A DNA stretch of 64,000 bases from NCBI GenBank assembly GCA_030145245.1, contig JAQYWC010000011.1, positions 1 to 64,000 on the forward strand, given 5' to 3'. Origin of the DNA: Desulfobacterium sp. GTDB lineage: Bacteria > Desulfobacterota > Desulfobacteria > Desulfobacterales > Desulfobacteraceae. A model generated the notes under the pieces. The model was not told where the DNA came from. It searched no databases and saw only the letters and a list, made by a program, of their open reading frames with translations. Numbering within the stretch: the first letter of the stretch is position 1; the number at the start of each line of letters is the position of its first letter. Positions 62,294 to 64,000 of this stretch are shown piece by piece. The position numbers and the translations under genes are program-made.

Positions 62294-64000
62294 AGCGAAA
62301 ACGATTTATCATCGGCACCTGCATCTGTATCTGTATGTTTGTCTGCTCTGTCCGGGTTGCCGTTAATATGGATTACAATAATTGTCCCCTGGAAGAACAG
62401 GGGGATCTTCTTTATGGACAAAGGGATTATGGCCAGTCCGTCAGCTGCTGGAACAGAGCGTTAACTGCTGATCCTGACAATATTCAATTAATGAAAAAAA
62501 TCGGTCAGGGTCTTTTGCGCCTTGGCAAGATCCGACAGGCTGAGGCGATGTTTGAAAAAGCCCTGTTGGTCTGTTCCAATGATGTTGCCTTGCATATTGA
62601 ACTCCTTCGCATTTGTCTTCTGAAGAATGATCTTGCAGGTGCTGAGAAACGATGCGCTGTCCTGAAAGCAATGGCCGTTTTCCATCCGGAGGTTGATACC
62701 CTCCAGGGGGATCTTCTAATCCTCAGGGATCAGCCGGAAAAGGCGGAGGCGTATTACCGCAAAGCGCTTGATTTCACCAAGGGGTCCGGACGAAATTTTT
62801 TAAAACTTGCCACCTGCCTTATGGTCCTTGGGAAAGAGATTGAGGCATATGAGTTGTTCGCCGTTGCAGATAAAATGGAAGACAGGTCCCCCTCCCTTCT
62901 TCTTCAGATGTCGGATTTTTTTCTTGTTGCAGATGAGCCGGGAAAGGCAGAGGCGTATCTGCTTGAGGCCGTGGGACTCGAACCCGGGGCTCCTGATTTG
63001 AAAAACCGTCTGGCACAGTTTTACCTTTCAACCGGTAAGCCTGAAAAAGCCGAACCCATCTTGAAAGCCCTGGTTGATGCTGATCCGCAAAATGTTGAGT
63101 TTAACATTCTGCTTGCCGATCTTTATATCTCTTTGAACAGGATGGAACCGGCCGGGAAGATCATCTCAGATCTGGGCGAATTTATCCGGGAACCGATTGC
63201 AGAATATGAACTTCTCCAGGGCAAATACTGGCTATACAAGGGGCATTCGGTTTATGCTGCCACCTATTTAAAGACAGCTGTCACGTTAGTGCCGGAACTC
63301 GCTTCGGGCTACTATCTTCTTGGCGTTGCCTATCTTCTAGGCGGTCAGAACCGGCTAGCAGAAAAAAGCTTTGAACAGGCGCTTTTCATAGAGCCCCGGC
63401 AATCCAGGGCAACGCTTTTAATGGCAGTGGTTACTCATAAAAATGAAAATTACCGGCTGAGCCTTGAATACTTGAACAGCTTACTTGCGGAAGAACCTGA
63501 AAATTCCAGGGCCCACATGATGAAAGGGCTCAACCTCATGGCCGGGAAAGAGTTTGAAAAGGCGATTCTGTCATTGGGTGCTGCATACGCCCTGAATCCT
63601 GAAAAGGTTTTTCCCCTCTATTTTATCGGCATGGCATGGGAGCTGTCAGGGAAGGAGGACAATGCCAGGGAGTTCTATCGGCGCGTTCTTGGCAAGGAGC
63701 CGGAACTTGCGGATGCATTATACCGGTATACCATGTTGCTGATTAAAAACCACGAACCGGAACGGGCTGAAAAGTTTTTGGAAGAGAGCCTGGAGGCGTT
63801 TCCTGAAAACCCTTTCATCAATTATGTCGCGGCACAGGTTGCCTCAGGCATAGGGAACCATGCCGGGGCTGAGCATTATTTTAAGAAAGCCGTATCCCTG
63901 AATTCCACCATGGGGTATGCCTATATCAAGCTTGCGGAACTGTATGGGAAGCAGGGAAAGATGGAAAAAATGTCTGAAATTCTTCACCAGTGTATCCATA
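62290..64000 (+). CDS. large TPR-repeat protein, 3' end outside the window
   Basis: An open frame of 570 codons from the ATG overlapping the previous stop; it has no stop before the window ends, which is why the ORF track omits it. The N-terminus MKRKRFIIGTCICICMFVCSV is a signal or anchor helix. The rest is a TPR array (GDLLYGQRDYGQSVSCWNRALTADP near residue 38; YLLGVAYLLGGQNRLAEKSFEQALFIEP later). It resembles the divergent PrsT-like protein in style and probably belongs to the same envelope system. Confidence 0.85.
   Translation, partial: MKRKRFIIGTCICICMFVCSVRVAVNMDYNNCPLEEQGDLLYGQRDYGQSVSCWNRALTADPDNIQLMKKIGQGLLRLGKIRQAEAMFEKALLVCSNDVALHIELLRICLLKNDLAGAEKRCAVLKAMAVFHPEVDTLQGDLLILRDQPEKAEAYYRKALDFTKGSGRNFLKLATCLMVLGKEIEAYELFAVADKMEDRSPSLLLQMSDFFLVADEPGKAEAYLLEAVGLEPGAPDLKNRLAQFYLSTGKPEKAEPILKALVDADPQNVEFNILLADLYISLNRMEPAGKIISDLGEFIREPIAEYELLQGKYWLYKGHSVYAATYLKTAVTLVPELASGYYLLGVAYLLGGQNRLAEKSFEQALFIEPRQSRATLLMAVVTHKNENYRLSLEYLNSLLAEEPENSRAHMMKGLNLMAGKEFEKAILSLGAAYALNPEKVFPLYFIGMAWELSGKEDNAREFYRRVLGKEPELADALYRYTMLLIKNHEPERAEKFLEESLEAFPENPFINYVAAQVASGIGNHAGAEHYFKKAVSLNSTMGYAYIKLAELYGKQGKMEKMSEILHQCIH

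Noticed and set aside
62970-63000. GGGACTCGAACCCGGGGC, similar to a tRNA T arm and 3' end
   Set aside because: It lies in the open TPR frame, encodes a GLEPGAPD-type turn, and no acceptor, D or anticodon stem can be built around it.

Overview
The window reads as chromosome of an anaerobic, sulfate-reducer-like member of the Desulfobacterota (Desulfobacterales type). This is inferred from several traits: moderately GC-rich genes, two TRAP transporter loci (TAXI and DctPQM), an indolepyruvate:ferredoxin oxidoreductase, citramalate-type isoleucine synthesis, DisA, many multidomain sensor proteins and PEP-CTERM-type surface proteins. No rRNA or marker gene fixes the species. Gene density is high and there is no prophage, insertion sequence or CRISPR array. 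Small palindromic REP-like repeats are present and have entered coding sequences.

Layout. 1-2152 (minus): a compact cluster that looks like a polymorphic effector/immunity locus. It holds a 326-aa protein with a glycine-rich hydrophobic C-terminus, two near-identical 124-aa two-helix membrane proteins, a decayed third copy, and an 18-codon relic of a second effector 3' end. 2433-11042: an HDOD protein, tRNA-Phe, rsmE, a small acidic protein, valS, a REC-GGDEF diguanylate cyclase and lepA. 11265-15679: TAXI-TRAP binding protein, fused permease, UspA and a chalcone-isomerase-fold protein. 16043-16927: small uncertain genes. 17076-24549 (minus): a branched-chain amino acid operon ilvD-ilvB-ilvN-cimA-leuA. 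It is preceded by a leader peptide absent from the ORF track (15 of 27 residues are Ile, Leu or Val) and a textbook terminator/antiterminator.

24796-28366: a COG2509 flavoprotein, then larB coupled to a ParM-like actin (minus). 28556-35328: a TrpR-like regulator overlapping iorA, then iorB, a phenylacetate-CoA ligase and a DctPQM TRAP transporter, apparently one aryl-acid operon. 35355-36357: a PaaI-type thioesterase and a MarR regulator sharing a candidate operator. 36400-40514: a ModF-like double ABC ATPase, ilvC, and divergent ilvY with a palindrome between them. 40805-41182: a sigma-54 promoter, a GEMM (c-di-GMP-I)-like leader and a 59-aa PEP-CTERM mini-protein. 41210-43518: disA and a TPR protein. 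43768-53005: recC-recB-recD with REP sequence inside recB and at the end of recD. 53178-58562: two sensor proteins around a membrane protein. 58666-64000: a small charged protein, a PrsT-like TPR lipoprotein and, divergently, a secreted protein plus a TPR protein running off the window.

Connections. Branched-chain synthesis is split between attenuation (ilvDBN-cimA-leuA) and IlvY (ilvC). Nucleotide second messengers recur: a GGDEF enzyme with an intact I-site, a GEMM-like leader and DisA (c-di-AMP). The mini PEP-CTERM protein, its sigma-54 promoter and the PrsT-like TPR protein fit an exosortase/PEP-CTERM surface system whose core genes lie outside this window.
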